A program made the position numbers and the translations under genes. From a beta proteobacterium AAP99 (GTDB lineage: Bacteria > Pseudomonadota > Gammaproteobacteria > Burkholderiales > Burkholderiaceae_C), in NCBI GenBank assembly GCA_001295775.1, contig LJIA01000009.1, forward strand, positions 1 to 64,000: 64,000 bases of DNA, given 5' to 3'. Below the pieces are notes generated by a model, which searched no databases, was not told the DNA's origin, and saw only the letters and a list, made by a program, of their open reading frames with translations. Positions 1 to 11,791 of the stretch are shown piece by piece. Numbering within the stretch: position 1 is the stretch's first letter; each line of letters opens with the position of its first letter.

Positions 1-1
1 C

Positions 2-481
2 AGCGAGATCATCGGCGTCATCGACGGCATCGCCTTCCAGACCAACATCCTCGCATTGAACGCCTCCGTCGAAGCCGCCCGCGCCGGCGAGCAGGGCCGC
101 GGCTTTGCCGTGGTGGCCAGCGAAGTGCGCAATCTGGCCGGCCGCAGTGCCGAAGCCGCCAAGGAGATCAAGACCCTGATCGGCGCCAGCGCCGAGAAGG
201 TCGAGACCGGCAGTCAGCTCGTCGAGCAGGCCGGCGCCACCATGGCCGAGATCGTCGCCAGCGTGCAGCGTGTGACGGACATGATCGGTGAGATCACCGC
301 CAGCACCACGGAACAGGCCTCAGGCATCACCCAGGTCAACCAGGCCGTGGGCCAGCTGGATCAGATGACCCAGCAGAACGCTGCATTGGTGGAAGAGTCC
401 GCCGCCGCTGCGGAGAGTCTGAAGGATCAGGCGCAGCGCCTGGCGGAATCCGTGAGTGTGTTCCAGCTGGCGAGGGCTTGA
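2..481 (+). CDS. Methyl-accepting chemotaxis protein, C-terminal part (5' end outside window)
   Basis: This is the signalling half of an MCP, the membrane receptor that controls CheA through CheW. The frame is open from base 2 and contains the conserved hairpin tip ([20 protein letters not shown]), then the [12 protein letters not shown] stretch and the long coiled coil down to a TGA at 479-481. The sensor domain, membrane segments and HAMP lie upstream of the window. No C-terminal CheR-docking pentapeptide is visible; the protein ends in FQLARA. A strong terminator follows at 518-542. The ligand cannot be inferred from this fragment. Confidence 0.95.
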   Translation, partial: SEIIGVIDGIAFQTNILALNASVEAARAGEQGRGFAVVASEVRNLAGRSAEAAKEIKTLIGASAEKVETGSQLVEQAGATMAEIVASVQRVTDMIGEITASTTEQASGITQVNQAVGQLDQMTQQNAALVEESAAAAESLKDQAQRLAESVSVFQLARA

Positions 482-517
482 CACGCCAAGCCGCACAAGC
501 GGCTGATGCACAAGCAC

Positions 518-545
518 AAAGGGCGCCGAGAGGGCGCCCTTTGCT
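518..545. terminator. Bidirectional rho-independent terminator between converging MCP and HtrA genes
   Basis: A perfect 10-bp inverted repeat (AAAGGGCGCC at 518-527, GGCGCCCTTT at 533-542) with a 5-base loop sits between the stop codons of two convergent genes. Runs of A and T on both flanks make it usable in either direction. Confidence 0.85.
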
Positions 546-562
546 TTGGGGAGCAGCAAACT

Positions 563-1666
563 TCAGCCGCGAATGTCGATCACCCGCACCTTGACCTTGC
601 GCTCCTTGTTCTCGCGCTTGACGGTGAGCTCGACCTGATTGCCGATGCCGGCTCGGTCCAGTTCGGCCACGAACGTGGATAGGGTCTCGACGGGCTTGCC
701 GTTCACGGCAGTGATCACGTCGCCCAGCGTGTTGTTGCGGCCCAGGCCCTGCAGGCCCGCTTCGGATGCCGGTGTGCCGCGGCCGACTTCGGCGATCACC
801 ACGCCGCTGATGTTGTTGCGCGCCACGATGTCTGGCCGCACGGGCGTGAAGCCGATGCCGGGCAGCGGTGCACGGCCCTTGACGATCAGCACCGGCACGA
901 TGCGGTTCACCAGGTCCACCGGGATGGCAAAGCCGACGCCGGAGGACGAGCCGCTGGCCGAGCGGATGGCGGTGTTCACGCCGATCAGCCGGCCGGCAGA
1001 ATCCAGCAGCGGGCCACCCGAGTTGCCGGGGTTGATGGCCGCGTCGGTCTGGATCACGCCGACCACTTCGCGGAAGTTGGCAGTGGGCAGTTCACGATCG
1101 AGTGCGCTGACGATGCCGGTGGTCAGGGTGCGCTGCAGGCCGAAGGGGTTGCCGATCGCGATCACGCTCTGGCCGACCTTGAGGTCGCGGCTCGTGCCGA
1201 CCGGAATCGGCTTGATGCCGGAAGGCACTCGGTTGAGCTTGACCACGGCCAAGTCATATTCCGGCGCGGTGCCGACGATGGTGGCTTCGATCGGCTGGCC
1301 GGAATCGAGCCGCACCAGGACGCGGCCCCTGCGCGGGTCCAGCGCCACGGACTCGACGACGTGATAGTTGGTGACCACATGGCCCGCGGTGTCCCAGACG
1401 AAGGCGGAGCCGGCGCCCTGCGCCACTTCGGCCCGGAAGAAGCCGACCGGCTGCAGGCTCTCGGTGGTGATGTAGGCCACACTGGGCGCGGAGGTCTCGA
1501 ACAGATTCACCATTGACTGCTCTGCCGGGAGCAGTGCGCCGCGCGGGGCGACCTCACGGGGCGCAGGATTGGCATCGCGCGTGGCCAGTTGGGCCACGCC
1601 CACGCCAGCCAGAGACAGCAGCGCGGCGGCAACAAGGCTCAGGCGGGACATTGTTTTCAGGTTCAT
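563..1666 (-). CDS. HtrA/Deg-family serine protease with one PDZ domain
   Basis: This is a periplasmic Do-like protease of 367 residues that degrades or processes misfolded envelope proteins. The chymotrypsin-like triad is visible: His102 in TNYHVV, Asp138 in EYDLAVVKL and Ser216 in GNSGGPLL. One PDZ domain follows at about 268-355. Residues 7-26 form a signal peptide or N-terminal membrane anchor. A single PDZ and this length fit the DegS/AlgW/HhoB-like subgroup rather than the two-PDZ DegP. The ATG at 1666 was chosen because it directly precedes the hydrophobic leader; upstream in-frame sequence is basic and Pro/Ser rich without a domain. The substrate and any link to sigma-E signalling are unknown. 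Confidence 0.92.
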   Translation of the reverse strand: MNLKTMSRLSLVAAALLSLAGVGVAQLATRDANPAPREVAPRGALLPAEQSMVNLFETSAPSVAYITTESLQPVGFFRAEVAQGAGSAFVWDTAGHVVTNYHVVESVALDPRRGRVLVRLDSGQPIEATIVGTAPEYDLAVVKLNRVPSGIKPIPVGTSRDLKVGQSVIAIGNPFGLQRTLTTGIVSALDRELPTANFREVVGVIQTDAAINPGNSGGPLLDSAGRLIGVNTAIRSASGSSSGVGFAIPVDLVNRIVPVLIVKGRAPLPGIGFTPVRPDIVARNNISGVVIAEVGRGTPASEAGLQGLGRNNTLGDVITAVNGKPVETLSTFVAELDRAGIGNQVELTVKRENKERKVKVRVIDIRG

Positions 1667-1820
1667 GGAGGTGCGGGTCGGGGAAGGACGGGGGGCGTCT
1701 GGTTTGCCCGGAGAGATCGCGGCGCCTTGTGAAAGTTTCAAGGGCGATCTCGCGCACGGCGCTTCGGGCGACGCCACGAGACTTCTATGCCCAGAGTGAT
1801 GAAGACAATTTCGGCCATCT

Positions 1821-1880
1821 ATCGCGATGAAACTAAAACTGCCAAGATTGGCTATTAATATGCGGAAATGGCAGTTTGAA
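1821..1880 (-). repeat. Dispersed intergenic repeat, family 2, divergent copy
   Basis: This AT-rich stretch between the htrA-like and eamA genes contains a 9-bp perfect inverted repeat (AAACTGCCA at 1836-1844, TGGCAGTTT at 1869-1877) enclosing a smaller hairpin (GCCAA/TTGGC at 1841-1852). Read on the minus strand it resembles the copies at 10881 and 50962 by sharing CTGCCA, TTTCCGCAT and ATCTTGGC in the same order. It may act as a terminator or operator; function is unknown. Confidence 0.4.
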
Positions 1881-1910
1881 CAAAAATAATTACTTCAAAA
1901 TCAGCCAAAT

Positions 1911-2831
1911 TCAGGCAGGCTTCTTGCGCGCCGACACCACGATGCCCGCCACGATCAGCGCAAACGCCAGCCCGTGATACAGGCGCGGCAGTTCACCAAG
2001 CAGCGCAGCGGAGAGCACGGCGGCAAACAGGGGGGTGAGGTTGCCGAAGAACGCGGTGATGGCCGGCCCTACCGACGCCACGCCCAGGCCCCAACAGCGG
2101 TAGGCGATCAGGCTCGGCCCCACCGCGATGAACAGCAGCAGCACGGGCACCCAAGGGGTCCAGCGGATCTCCTCGCCGGAGATGGCGAACTCCGTACCTG
2201 CAGAGAGCACGCACCAGCCCAGACCGAACATCGTCTGCACCCACAGGAATTGCGCCCAGTCCCACTTGGGGCGGGCTGCGCCTTGCATGTGCGCGGGCGG
2301 CCGCGCCAGCAGCCAGCTGTAGAAGCCCCAGCTGATGATGGCGGCCAGCATCAGCAGATCACCGACCACGAAGCTGATGGACAGCAGCCGGTCCAGCTCG
2401 CCGCGGCTGATCACCAGTACCACGCCCGCCAGGGACAGGGCTGCGCCGATGAGATCCTCGCGCCGCGGCTGCACCTTGTAGAACACCGCGCCGATGGCCA
2501 GCATCCACACCGGCGAGCTGGCGGCAATGAGCGTGACGTTCAGCGGTGTGGACGTATGCAGCGCCAGATACTGCAGGGCGTTGTAGCTGCCCATGCCCAG
2601 CAGGCCGAGGATGCTGAGATGCTGCCAGCGCTCGCGGATCAACGCCGGCTGGCGCAGCACCGGCCAGGCCAGTGGGAGCAGCAGCAGCGCCACCACGGTC
2701 CAGCGCAGCAGGTTCAGCAGCACCGGCGGCACCACGCCCACCGCCATGCGGCCGACCACCGCGTTGGCCGCCCACATGAGCGGCGGCAGCGTGAGCAGGA
2801 AGGCGACGCGAAGTGTGAGGTTGCTGTTCAT
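1911..2831 (-). CDS. EamA-family (DMT) transporter
   Basis: A 306-residue integral membrane protein with about ten hydrophobic segments in two homologous halves, as in the drug/metabolite transporter superfamily. The N-terminal half has the typical PPLMWAANAVVGRMA opening and the second half the conserved WA.SYRCWGLGV..GP region (here AYRCWGLGVASVGPA). Such proteins export small metabolites or amino acids across the inner membrane. The ATG start at 2831 leaves a short N-terminus before the first helix. The substrate cannot be deduced. It is followed at its 5' side by a small secreted hypothetical gene on the same strand. Confidence 0.9.
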   Translation of the reverse strand: MNSNLTLRVAFLLTLPPLMWAANAVVGRMAVGVVPPVLLNLLRWTVVALLLLPLAWPVLRQPALIRERWQHLSILGLLGMGSYNALQYLALHTSTPLNVTLIAASSPVWMLAIGAVFYKVQPRREDLIGAALSLAGVVLVISRGELDRLLSISFVVGDLLMLAAIISWGFYSWLLARPPAHMQGAARPKWDWAQFLWVQTMFGLGWCVLSAGTEFAISGEEIRWTPWVPVLLLFIAVGPSLIAYRCWGLGVASVGPAITAFFGNLTPLFAAVLSAALLGELPRLYHGLAFALIVAGIVVSARKKPA

Positions 2832-2843
2832 CGTGCGGGGCGG

Positions 2844-3143
2844 TCAGTGCAGGCGCCGGCCAAAGCGCGACGCGCTGCGCAGCATCGGCGCCTCGGCAAA
2901 GGGCTTCACGCCCAGTGCGGCATAGACCGCGACGGGCGCGATCACTCGCCCCTGGAACTGAACCAAATCGCGCAGCGGCGCGAAGGCGACGGCTTCGGAC
3001 TGGTGTGGTTCAGCCGTGGGGCGTACCGGCGTGCCGGACTGCGCATGCGCGGCGAGCGTGAAGGGCAGCGCGGCCGCCAACACCGCGAGGCATCGCCCCG
3101 AGCCTTCTGCTATCCCGTATACCCACCGCTGTATCGACCGCAT
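2844..3143 (-). CDS. Small secreted hypothetical protein
   Basis: A 99-residue reading frame whose N-terminus looks like a Sec signal peptide: basic residues, then LAVLAAALPFTLAAHAQS with an AHA-Q cleavage site near residue 35. The mature part is only about 65 residues and matches no family I recognise. The ATG at 3143 was preferred over the longer frame starting at 3218 because it places the signal peptide closest to the N-terminus. Its stop lies 12 bases before the eamA start, so the two genes may be co-transcribed. The gene could be spurious; the signal peptide is the main support. Confidence 0.5.
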   Translation of the reverse strand: MRSIQRWVYGIAEGSGRCLAVLAAALPFTLAAHAQSGTPVRPTAEPHQSEAVAFAPLRDLVQFQGRVIAPVAVYAALGVKPFAEAPMLRSASRFGRRLH

Positions 3144-3269
3144 CTGCGCTCTGGCTCCGGACTCCGTGCACGCCGCGGGCTGCGGGCGCTGGCGGCCGAT
3201 GATATCGGCCAGCACCACAGGTCGCGGCGTGCATGCGGGAGCAATACGCGCAGTGCGAGATCGGAGCGC

Positions 3270-5579
3270 CTAGCGGTAGACGCCGCAGATCAGGGCGTGA
3301 CCCTTGACGGGCATCACGAAGCTCATCTTGCCGCGTACTTCGCCCGTTTCCGGATGCATGAAGTCGTATTCGATCCAGCCGGCACCGCGGCCTGCGGCTT
3401 CCTGCACCTTTGCGAGGAGCTCGGCGCCGTTGGTGCCGCGCACATCGCGCATGGACGTGCCGAGCATCTCGGGCTTGCCACCGAAGACACGGTAGACGCC
3501 GCCCGCGTCGATGCCGGCGATGTAGAGGTCACGGTCGATGTATCCACCCTCAGGGTCGTTGAACTCGTCGAATGCTGCGCTCACGCCGACTTCATCGACG
3601 CGTGCAACGGCGCGTTCGATCATCGCGCGCGCTTCGTCGGCCGTGCCCTGGCGTAGCTGGAAAGTCTGCACTGAACTGCTCAGCAGGTCGGCGCGGTCGC
3701 GCAGACGGCGCGAGGTCTGCAGGCTCTGCTCGACCATCTGGGCGTTGCGCTGCGTGATCTGATCCAGATCGCGCACCGCGGCGGAGATCTGTGTGAGGCT
3801 GGTGCTCTGGGCCGTGGAGGACGTCGAGATCTCCGAGACCTGCCCGGTCACCTGGCGAAAGCGGGTCAGCACGTCACTCAGTGCATCGCGCACCTGCGCC
3901 ACGCGCAGTGCGCCGTCGGCCACCTGTTCGCCGCTGGTGGCGATCAAGCCTTTGATCTCGCGCGCGGCATCCGTGCAGCGCTTGGCCAGGCTGCGCACTT
4001 CGGTGGCCACCACGGCAAAGCCGCGGCCCGCCTCACCGGCACGCGCAGCTTCCACGGCCGCGTTCAGCGCAAGAATGTTGGTCTGGAAAGCGATGCCGTC
4101 GATCACGTCCACGATATCGGCCACCTGGCGCGAGCTGGCACGGATGCGATCGAAGCTCTGCACGGCGGTCTGCACGGCTGCTTCACCGCGGTCCGCGGCC
4201 TCGGTGGCCTGCTGGGCCTGCTGGCTCACGCTTTGGGCTACGGCTGCATTGCGTTCCACCGTGCGGCTCAGTTCCATGATGCTGGCGGTGGTTTGCTCCA
4301 GGCTGGCGGCCTGTTCCTCCGTGCGGGAGGCGAGCTCGTCATTGTTCTTGGCCAGGCGCTCGCCGGATTGCTGCACCAGTGTGGCCGCGCTGCGGATATC
4401 GGCCACCATGTGGGACAGCTTGCCCGCCGTGCCGTCCACGCCGCGGGCCACATCGGCCAGCTCGTCGCGGCCGCGGGTGTCCATCCGGCTGCTCAGCCGC
4501 CCTTCGCCGACCTCGCCGAGTACCTTGCACAGGTGGCGTACGGAGAGCAGGGTCTGCATGCTGAAGCTCGCGAGCAGGTAGATCAATGCGGCGACGGCGA
4601 GCACGCTCAGGCCGATCTTGATGGCTGCTTCAAGCTGCAGGCGGTCCTCTCGAGTGGCCAGCTTTCTGTCAAGCAGAGTCAGGAAGGCCGCATCCATGGC
4701 CACTGCCGCCTGCACGGCTTCCGTACCCTTGGCGAAGTACCACTGCGGTGTTTCGGCCGGGCCTTCGCCTCGGGCGACGGCGCGTGCGAGGTCCAGCAAG
4801 GTCTTGCTCGACTGCAGGGCGATCTCGGTCTCCTTGGGCACGGCGACGTTCTGGCGCCGGATGGCCTCGAGGTTCACCTCCATGCGACCCACCGCCTGAT
4901 CGAGCGCTGCAATTCGCGCGAACAGCTGACCCGCAGGTACGCCGGACGCGTCTCGTACGGTGGCCGCAGTCGTGGCTCGCAAGGTGCCCGCAGCCTCTAT
5001 CCAGGGAATGAGCAGGTCGACCGCCGTGCGCATCACAAAGAAGCTGGGTGCCTCGGGGTCTAGCCACAGTCCGCTTTCCTCGGCGATCAGGAAGTTCAGG
5101 CGACGCAGGCTTTCCACATGCTGGCTGTGCAGGGCGAAGCTTGCGGGCGCCGTATCAGGTACCTTGCCCTGCGTGAGATCCACCAGCGCCGGCTTGAGCT
5201 CGTTCCAGCGCTTCTGAGACTGTGCCCAACCTTGGTGAACGAGAACCGTGTCAAAGGTGGTGATCGCGTTGCCAAGGTCCTCGCGGATGCGTGGCAGTGC
5301 CGCCGCGGCGGCTGTATCGCCACCCTTGGCCAGGTTGGTCTGGCCGCGGTGCGTCTGCACGTTGAGGATGATCGGGCGCATCAGCTCGATCTGATCCGCC
5401 CCGCGCATCTCGTTGCGCACGAAGGTGATCTCGCCGTGGAGCGCGAGCGTGTCGTGCACCAGCAGCGCAACCATTGGAATGACCGTGCACGCAGACACGA
5501 TGAAGAGCTTGACCGGGATGGTCATTCTTTCCATGAGCCGGACGCCGGGGCGCCAGATCAATTGAAACGCAGCTTGCAT
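3270..5579 (-). CDS. Methyl-accepting chemotaxis protein with C-terminal Cache domain
   Basis: A 769-residue chemoreceptor. Visible in order are TM1 (about 21-43), a roughly 270-residue helical periplasmic sensor region, TM2 (about 318-340), HAMP (about 342-394), the signalling coiled coil with [18 protein letters not shown] and [18 protein letters not shown], and then an extra C-terminal domain (about 655-769) beginning [10 protein letters not shown]. That tail has the Cache-like features [32 protein letters not shown] and [12 protein letters not shown]. Cache domains are usually extracytoplasmic and N-terminal, so a cytoplasmic C-terminal copy gives the receptor a second possible sensing site. 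Ligands are unknown. The gene is divergent from the exonuclease gene. Confidence 0.95.
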   Translation of the reverse strand: MQAAFQLIWRPGVRLMERMTIPVKLFIVSACTVIPMVALLVHDTLALHGEITFVRNEMRGADQIELMRPIILNVQTHRGQTNLAKGGDTAAAAALPRIREDLGNAITTFDTVLVHQGWAQSQKRWNELKPALVDLTQGKVPDTAPASFALHSQHVESLRRLNFLIAEESGLWLDPEAPSFFVMRTAVDLLIPWIEAAGTLRATTAATVRDASGVPAGQLFARIAALDQAVGRMEVNLEAIRRQNVAVPKETEIALQSSKTLLDLARAVARGEGPAETPQWYFAKGTEAVQAAVAMDAAFLTLLDRKLATREDRLQLEAAIKIGLSVLAVAALIYLLASFSMQTLLSVRHLCKVLGEVGEGRLSSRMDTRGRDELADVARGVDGTAGKLSHMVADIRSAATLVQQSGERLAKNNDELASRTEEQAASLEQTTASIMELSRTVERNAAVAQSVSQQAQQATEAADRGEAAVQTAVQSFDRIRASSRQVADIVDVIDGIAFQTNILALNAAVEAARAGEAGRGFAVVATEVRSLAKRCTDAAREIKGLIATSGEQVADGALRVAQVRDALSDVLTRFRQVTGQVSEISTSSTAQSTSLTQISAAVRDLDQITQRNAQMVEQSLQTSRRLRDRADLLSSSVQTFQLRQGTADEARAMIERAVARVDEVGVSAAFDEFNDPEGGYIDRDLYIAGIDAGGVYRVFGGKPEMLGTSMRDVRGTNGAELLAKVQEAAGRGAGWIEYDFMHPETGEVRGKMSFVMPVKGHALICGVYR

Positions 5580-5904
5580 GGACGAACTCCTCTACGGTTG
5601 AGGCCGGGTGTCGGCACGGGCTGAACGTTTTGTCCAAGACAAGAACATCTTCGGCTCGCCAAATTCTTTCAATTGCAAGATAAAGAGGGCTCACCGCGCG
5701 CATTTCCGCGCTGATTGCACGCAATTCACGCAAACGCCGATTACGCCGCGCACCGCTCGCAACCGACCCACGCACTGGCCGTCAGCCGCAGCCAGTTGGC
5801 GCGTCAATGCAATGCGCTACCGCCGCAACGGCCGCACGAACTGGCCGTGCGAGCGGGTGCTTCTTTGAGCTTTGGCCAAGCCCATGCCGCACTAGCCTTT
5901 CTCA
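5580..5904. other. Divergent intergenic region (325 bp)
   Basis: This gap separates the start of the minus-strand MCP from the plus-strand exonuclease and must hold both promoters. The part near 5630-5690 is visibly AT-richer. On the minus strand a GCCGAAGA stretch resembles the sigma-28 minus-10 element, but no convincing TAAA minus-35 element sits at the right distance. No further gene is supported. Confidence 0.5.
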
Positions 5905-6420
5905 ATGTCTGCCCACGCTCCCGCCGCGAGATCAGCCGCCCCCAGCGGTCCGGTGATCATGGACATCGAAGCCAGCGGCTTCGGTGCGGGCAGCTATCCC
6001 ATCGAGGTCGGCATCGTGCTGGCGGATGGCAGCAGCGCGAGTTGGTTGATTCGGCCGGAGGCGCATTGGACGCGCTGGGATGCCAGTGCCGAGGCCGTGC
6101 ACGGCATCGCCCGTGCCCAGCTGCTCGCAGAGGGCTGGAGCGCACGGGTTGTTGCGCAGGAGCTCAACCGCCGGCTGGCGGGGCAGACCGTCTTCACGGA
6201 CGGTTGGGCGCATGACTTTGCGTGGCTGGCCGTGCTGTTCGACGCGGCCGACTTGGTGCCGCGCTTTCGGCTGGAGCACCTTCGTCGACTGCTGAATGAC
6301 GAGCAGGCGCGTTGCTGGAAGAGCGCCTACGCGCAGCAGAGCAGTCTTCTCGGCTTGCAGGCGCACCGCGCCGCGGCCGATGCGCTCACGGCGCGCAGCA
6401 CCCTGCTGGCGCTGCGCTGA
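5905..6420 (+). CDS. DnaQ-like 3'-5' exonuclease domain protein
   Basis: A 171-residue protein that fits the DEDD exonuclease fold. Exo I is VIMDIEASGFGAGSYPIEVG (Asp and Glu near residues 19-21), Exo II is DGWAHDFAWLA, and Exo III is HRAAADA near the C-terminus with the His and Asp in place (DEDDh type). It is a stand-alone domain without polymerase or helicase parts. Enzymes of this kind trim single-stranded DNA or RNA ends; the actual substrate is unknown. The ATG at 5905 leaves a 17-residue Ala-rich extension before the domain; the internal ATG at 5959 in front of MDIEASG would also encode the whole domain. Confidence 0.85.
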   Translation: MSAHAPAARSAAPSGPVIMDIEASGFGAGSYPIEVGIVLADGSSASWLIRPEAHWTRWDASAEAVHGIARAQLLAEGWSARVVAQELNRRLAGQTVFTDGWAHDFAWLAVLFDAADLVPRFRLEHLRRLLNDEQARCWKSAYAQQSSLLGLQAHRAAADALTARSTLLALR

Positions 6421-6579
6421 ACCGCGGCTGTCTCACCAACGAATTTCACACTGGCGTGCAGCGTCGACGGTCCAAATCGTCGGCCTAAGCCGAGTGCGCG
6501 GCTCAAGGACACAGCCGCGCGGCCCGGGTCCGGCAGGCTGACAGGCGCGAACAAGCGCCCGCGCGCTGCCTGCGATGTT

Positions 6580-8565
6580 TCAGGCGTGCAGGGCGGTAGG
6601 TTCCACTTGGAAGTGCGACACCACGCCCACCAGCGCCTCGGCCTGGTCCTTCAGCGCTGCAGCCGCGGCGGCCGTCTGCTCCACCAGTGCGGCGTTCTGC
6701 TGGGTCATGTTGTCGAGCTGGGTGATGGCCGAGCCCACTTGGCGCACGCCATGGCTTTGCTGGCTGGCAGCGGTCGAGATCTCGCCCAGCAGGGTGCTGA
6801 TGACGCTGACGCCCTCAACCACGCGATCCATCTTCTGGCCGGCGGCGTTGACCACCTCTGTCCCGGAGCGCACCTTGCCGACGGTGTCGTCGATGAGACC
6901 GCGGATCTCGCGCGCTGCGTCGGCGGAGCGCTTGGCCAGCGAACGGACCTCGGAGGCCACGACGGCAAAGCCGCGGCCATGATCCCCGGCGCGCGCTGCT
7001 TCGATCGAGGCATTCAGCGCGAGGATATTGGTCTGGAAGGCGATGCTGTCGATCACGGCCGTGATCTCGCCCACCTTGGAGGACGCACTGTTGATCTGCG
7101 CCATGGTGCTCACGGCCTGCGCAATCACGCTGCCTCCCTCGCGGGCGGCGCTCGAGTTCTCCACAGCAAGGTCCGCGGCGGTGCCCGTGTGCTGGGTCGT
7201 GTTGGCCAGGGTCGTGCTGATCTGCTCCACGGATGACGCGGTCTGCTGGATTTCGGAGGCAGCGGCCTCGGTGCGGCTGGACAGGTCCATCGAGCCGGTC
7301 GCGATCTCCACGCTGGCGTTCGAGATCGCATCCGAGGCATGACGGACTTCGCGCACGACCTCGCGCAGGGACAGGCGCATGGCCTGCACGGCGTTGAGCA
7401 GGTCGGCGGCTTCATCGCGACCCCAGGGCGTGATCGAGCCGGTCAGATCACCGCGGCCCACCTGATCCAGATGGTGCGCCACCTCACGCAGGCCACCGGA
7501 CATCACGCGGGAGTAGCAGTACATCAGATAGCTGGCGAGCAGCAGGCACAGCGCCACAGCCACTGCGCGCACGGCAAGATCGGTCTCCAGCCGCACGATG
7601 CGTGCCGCCAGCAGTTCATCGAGCACGGGCAGGGTCTTGTCGAACACGCCGAAGAAGGCATCAATGGCCTTGGCGCCATCGCGGTACACCTCGTGCGGCT
7701 CGATGGCGTCCGAGGTCATCTTCGCCACGTCCGCGCCCTGCTGGAACTTCAGCGCGGCGTCGAATCCCGACAGGTCGATCCGCTGTGCAAGGCTCGGATT
7801 GGCTTCCTTGGCGCGGCCGAAGTAGTTGCGTGCGTTCTCCACGCCCACGGCCGTCTGCGCGTTCCAGATGGCGTAGCGGCGGTACTGGTCCGGGCTCTCC
7901 AGCCCGCCCTTGGCGAGTGCAAACGTGCCCCAGCCCCAGAGCTGGCCGAGCTGCTCGGCAGCGCCGGGCATCTAGAGGAACAGGGCATTGATCATGTACA
8001 GCGTGTCGAGATCCGGGTCGAGCACGAGATTGGACTCGTCGCTGATCGCGCGCAGTACCTTGAGCGCTGCATCAGCCACCGGGCCGAACACGGTCCGGCC
8101 TTTGTCATCCACGCCATTGCTGGACTTTTCGGTGTTTGCCCAAGCTGTGCGCATGGCATCGAAGCGCGCACGTAGTTTGAGCGGATCGCCGCTGCGCTTG
8201 AGATGCGCGTCGAACTGACCGAGCGCGGCGTCCACATTGGCGCGGGCGCGCTTGTAGTCCGCCTGGGTGTCGAAGCCGCCCAGACCGGCGCGCGTGGCGT
8301 TGCGGACGTGAGTGACACCCTTGAGTACCGGCACGAAGTAGCGCATCGCGGCCACACCCTCGCGCTCCTTGGCTGAGAAGCTCACCTGCGCATACATGTT
8401 GCTCAGATAGGCGGCACCGAGAATGAAGGCGGGCAGCAGCAGGGCTGCGGCGATCAGGATCGCCTTGGTACGGAAGCGCAGCTGGCGAAACAGCCGGATG
8501 CCCGGCGCCCAGATACCGTGATAGCGGAAGGTTTCGCCTGACAGGATCGAGAACTTGTTCGCCAT
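6580..8565 (-). pseudogene. Methyl-accepting chemotaxis protein gene interrupted by an in-frame amber codon
   Basis: Two consecutive open stretches on the same strand and in the same frame encode one MCP. The first (8565 to 7975) gives the N-terminus with TM1 and a helical sensor domain ending MINALFL. A TAG codon at 7974-7972 follows, and the frame continues directly with [17 protein letters not shown]2, HAMP (about 7500-7350) and the signalling domain ([38 protein letters not shown]) to the stop at 6580. There is no frameshift. The ATG at 8565 is used because it starts the usual short cytoplasmic tail before TM1. The C-terminal piece alone would lack TM1, so the receptor is probably inactive unless the amber codon is read through or is a sequencing error. 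Confidence 0.88.
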
Positions 8566-8642
8566 GTGGACGCTCCGAGTCGCAAAGGCAGGTTGACAGT
8601 TCTCAACATTGTTCCGTCGACACCACATTGCAAGTTTTGTGA

Positions 8643-8668
8643 ATAGCGGCCGTTTACCCCGCTATTTA
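8643..8668 (-). promoter_or_regulatory. Possible sigma-28 (FliA) promoter for the interrupted MCP gene
   Basis: On the minus strand TAAA is followed by GCCGCTAT with TAAA and GCCG starting 18 bases apart, close to the flagellar sigma-28 pattern TAAAGTTT-N11-GCCGATAA but one base short. The site is about 80 bases upstream of the MCP start. The same bases also form an 8-bp inverted repeat (AATAGCGG/CCGCTATT), so the match could be incidental. Confidence 0.25.
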
Positions 8669-8783
8669 ACGGAGCTGTCACATTGCTCGAATGCCAGGCG
8701 CAAAAGCCTAAGTGTGCGACGCAAACCGACGGGTTTTGCATGCGCGCTGCCGGCGGATTGCGTCAAGGGTGGCCGAACGCGAC

Positions 8784-10847
<2,064 letters not shown>

Positions 10848-10880
10848 TCAGGCTTGATTTTCACTAAATGATTGAATAAC

Positions 10881-10955
10881 GCAATCTGCCACTTTCCGCA
10901 TGTGCTGTGCGGATCTTGGCGGATTTTTGCGTCAGAAATTGATCGTGCATCTCAC
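10881..10955 (+). repeat. Dispersed intergenic repeat, family 2
   Basis: The sequence around CTTTCCGCATGTGCTGTGCGG is closely similar to 50966-51030 over about 65 bases, sharing CTTTCCGCATGTG, TGCGGATCT, TTTT and GCATCTCA in order. CCGCA/TGCGG forms a small stem. The copy lies between fadH and the DUF502 gene, both on the minus strand, and reaches the DUF502 stop codon. It could be a transcription terminator-like or mobile repeat; function is unknown. Confidence 0.5.
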
Positions 10956-11638
10956 GCCGGTGGTTTGCTTGATCCGCCCGCCAGGTACTGCGGGCTGGTC
11001 ACGCCCATCGACACATAGAGGCTGGTCAGCGCTTCCATGCCGATGTCCGCCGGTTTCACCCAGCTCACCGGCACATAGAGCAGCCCCCCGCCCACCGGCA
11101 CCGGCGCCGTCGGCACGATCACGGCGTGGTACTCGAACTCACCCAGCCGCACGGGCTGCGGGCAGGACAGCAGCGCCAGCACGGCCACTGCGCCTTTGCC
11201 CTCGGCACCGCCTTCGCCGCCAAAGTGCACCCACACCGGGCTCATGGCCTTCAGGCCGGCTTCGTCGCGCTGCGCCATGAGGCCCACAAACCGGTGGATC
11301 AGGTCATACACGCTGCGCACCAGCGGAATGCGCTGGACCACGTTTGTGAGCAGCTTGGCCAGCCCGCGCTGCAGCCCGGCTTCCACGAGCAGGCCGAGCA
11401 GGTAGATCGCAACCGCGACGATCACCACCCCCAGCAGATAGCCCACCACCTCCGAGCCCGCCACGCCGAAGCCCAGCGCGATCACTACTGAGCCGACGAG
11501 GCTCTGCGGCCCGAGCCACTCGTAGAGCAGGCGCGCGAGAAATACAAACACCGCCACCGTGGCGACCAGGGGCAGGGCGGCAAGCAGGCCGGTGATGAAG
11601 GGGCGCAGGATCGGGTGCGTGCCGGAGGGTGTTTTCAT
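10952..11638 (-). CDS. DUF502 family membrane protein
   Basis: A 228-residue protein with two strongly hydrophobic segments near the N-terminus (FITGLLAALPLVATVAVFVFLARLL and VVGYLLGVVIVAVAIYLLGLLV) followed by the conserved DUF502 region: RIPLVRSVYDLIHRFV, then a beta-rich domain with VPTAPVPVGGGLLYVPVSWV. Proteins of this family are inner-membrane proteins of unknown role. The ATG at 11638 begins directly before the first helix, and the upstream in-frame sequence has no domain. It is divergent from the acyltransferase gene with about 150 bases between starts. Confidence 0.88.
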   Translation of the reverse strand: MKTPSGTHPILRPFITGLLAALPLVATVAVFVFLARLLYEWLGPQSLVGSVVIALGFGVAGSEVVGYLLGVVIVAVAIYLLGLLVEAGLQRGLAKLLTNVVQRIPLVRSVYDLIHRFVGLMAQRDEAGLKAMSPVWVHFGGEGGAEGKGAVAVLALLSCPQPVRLGEFEYHAVIVPTAPVPVGGGLLYVPVSWVKPADIGMEALTSLYVSMGVTSPQYLAGGSSKPPA

Positions 11639-11791
11639 GTTCTGCTGAATCTGAGGGGCCGTGCTGCAGCCCATGCAGGCAGAGGGTCTGCCGCAAGCGC
11701 GGGCGCCTGCGACGATACCGCCCCAACGCCACGGCGCTGTTCGGCCGCTTTTCGGGCTGCGCACGCCGCTACCATGCGCGGCGGAGGCTGC

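Noticed and set aside
1974-3656. Long plus-strand open frame of 560 codons opposite the eamA and MCP genes
   Set aside because: High-GC antisense shadow. The translation is His/Gln/Arg rich without leader or domain, and real genes on the minus strand explain the region.
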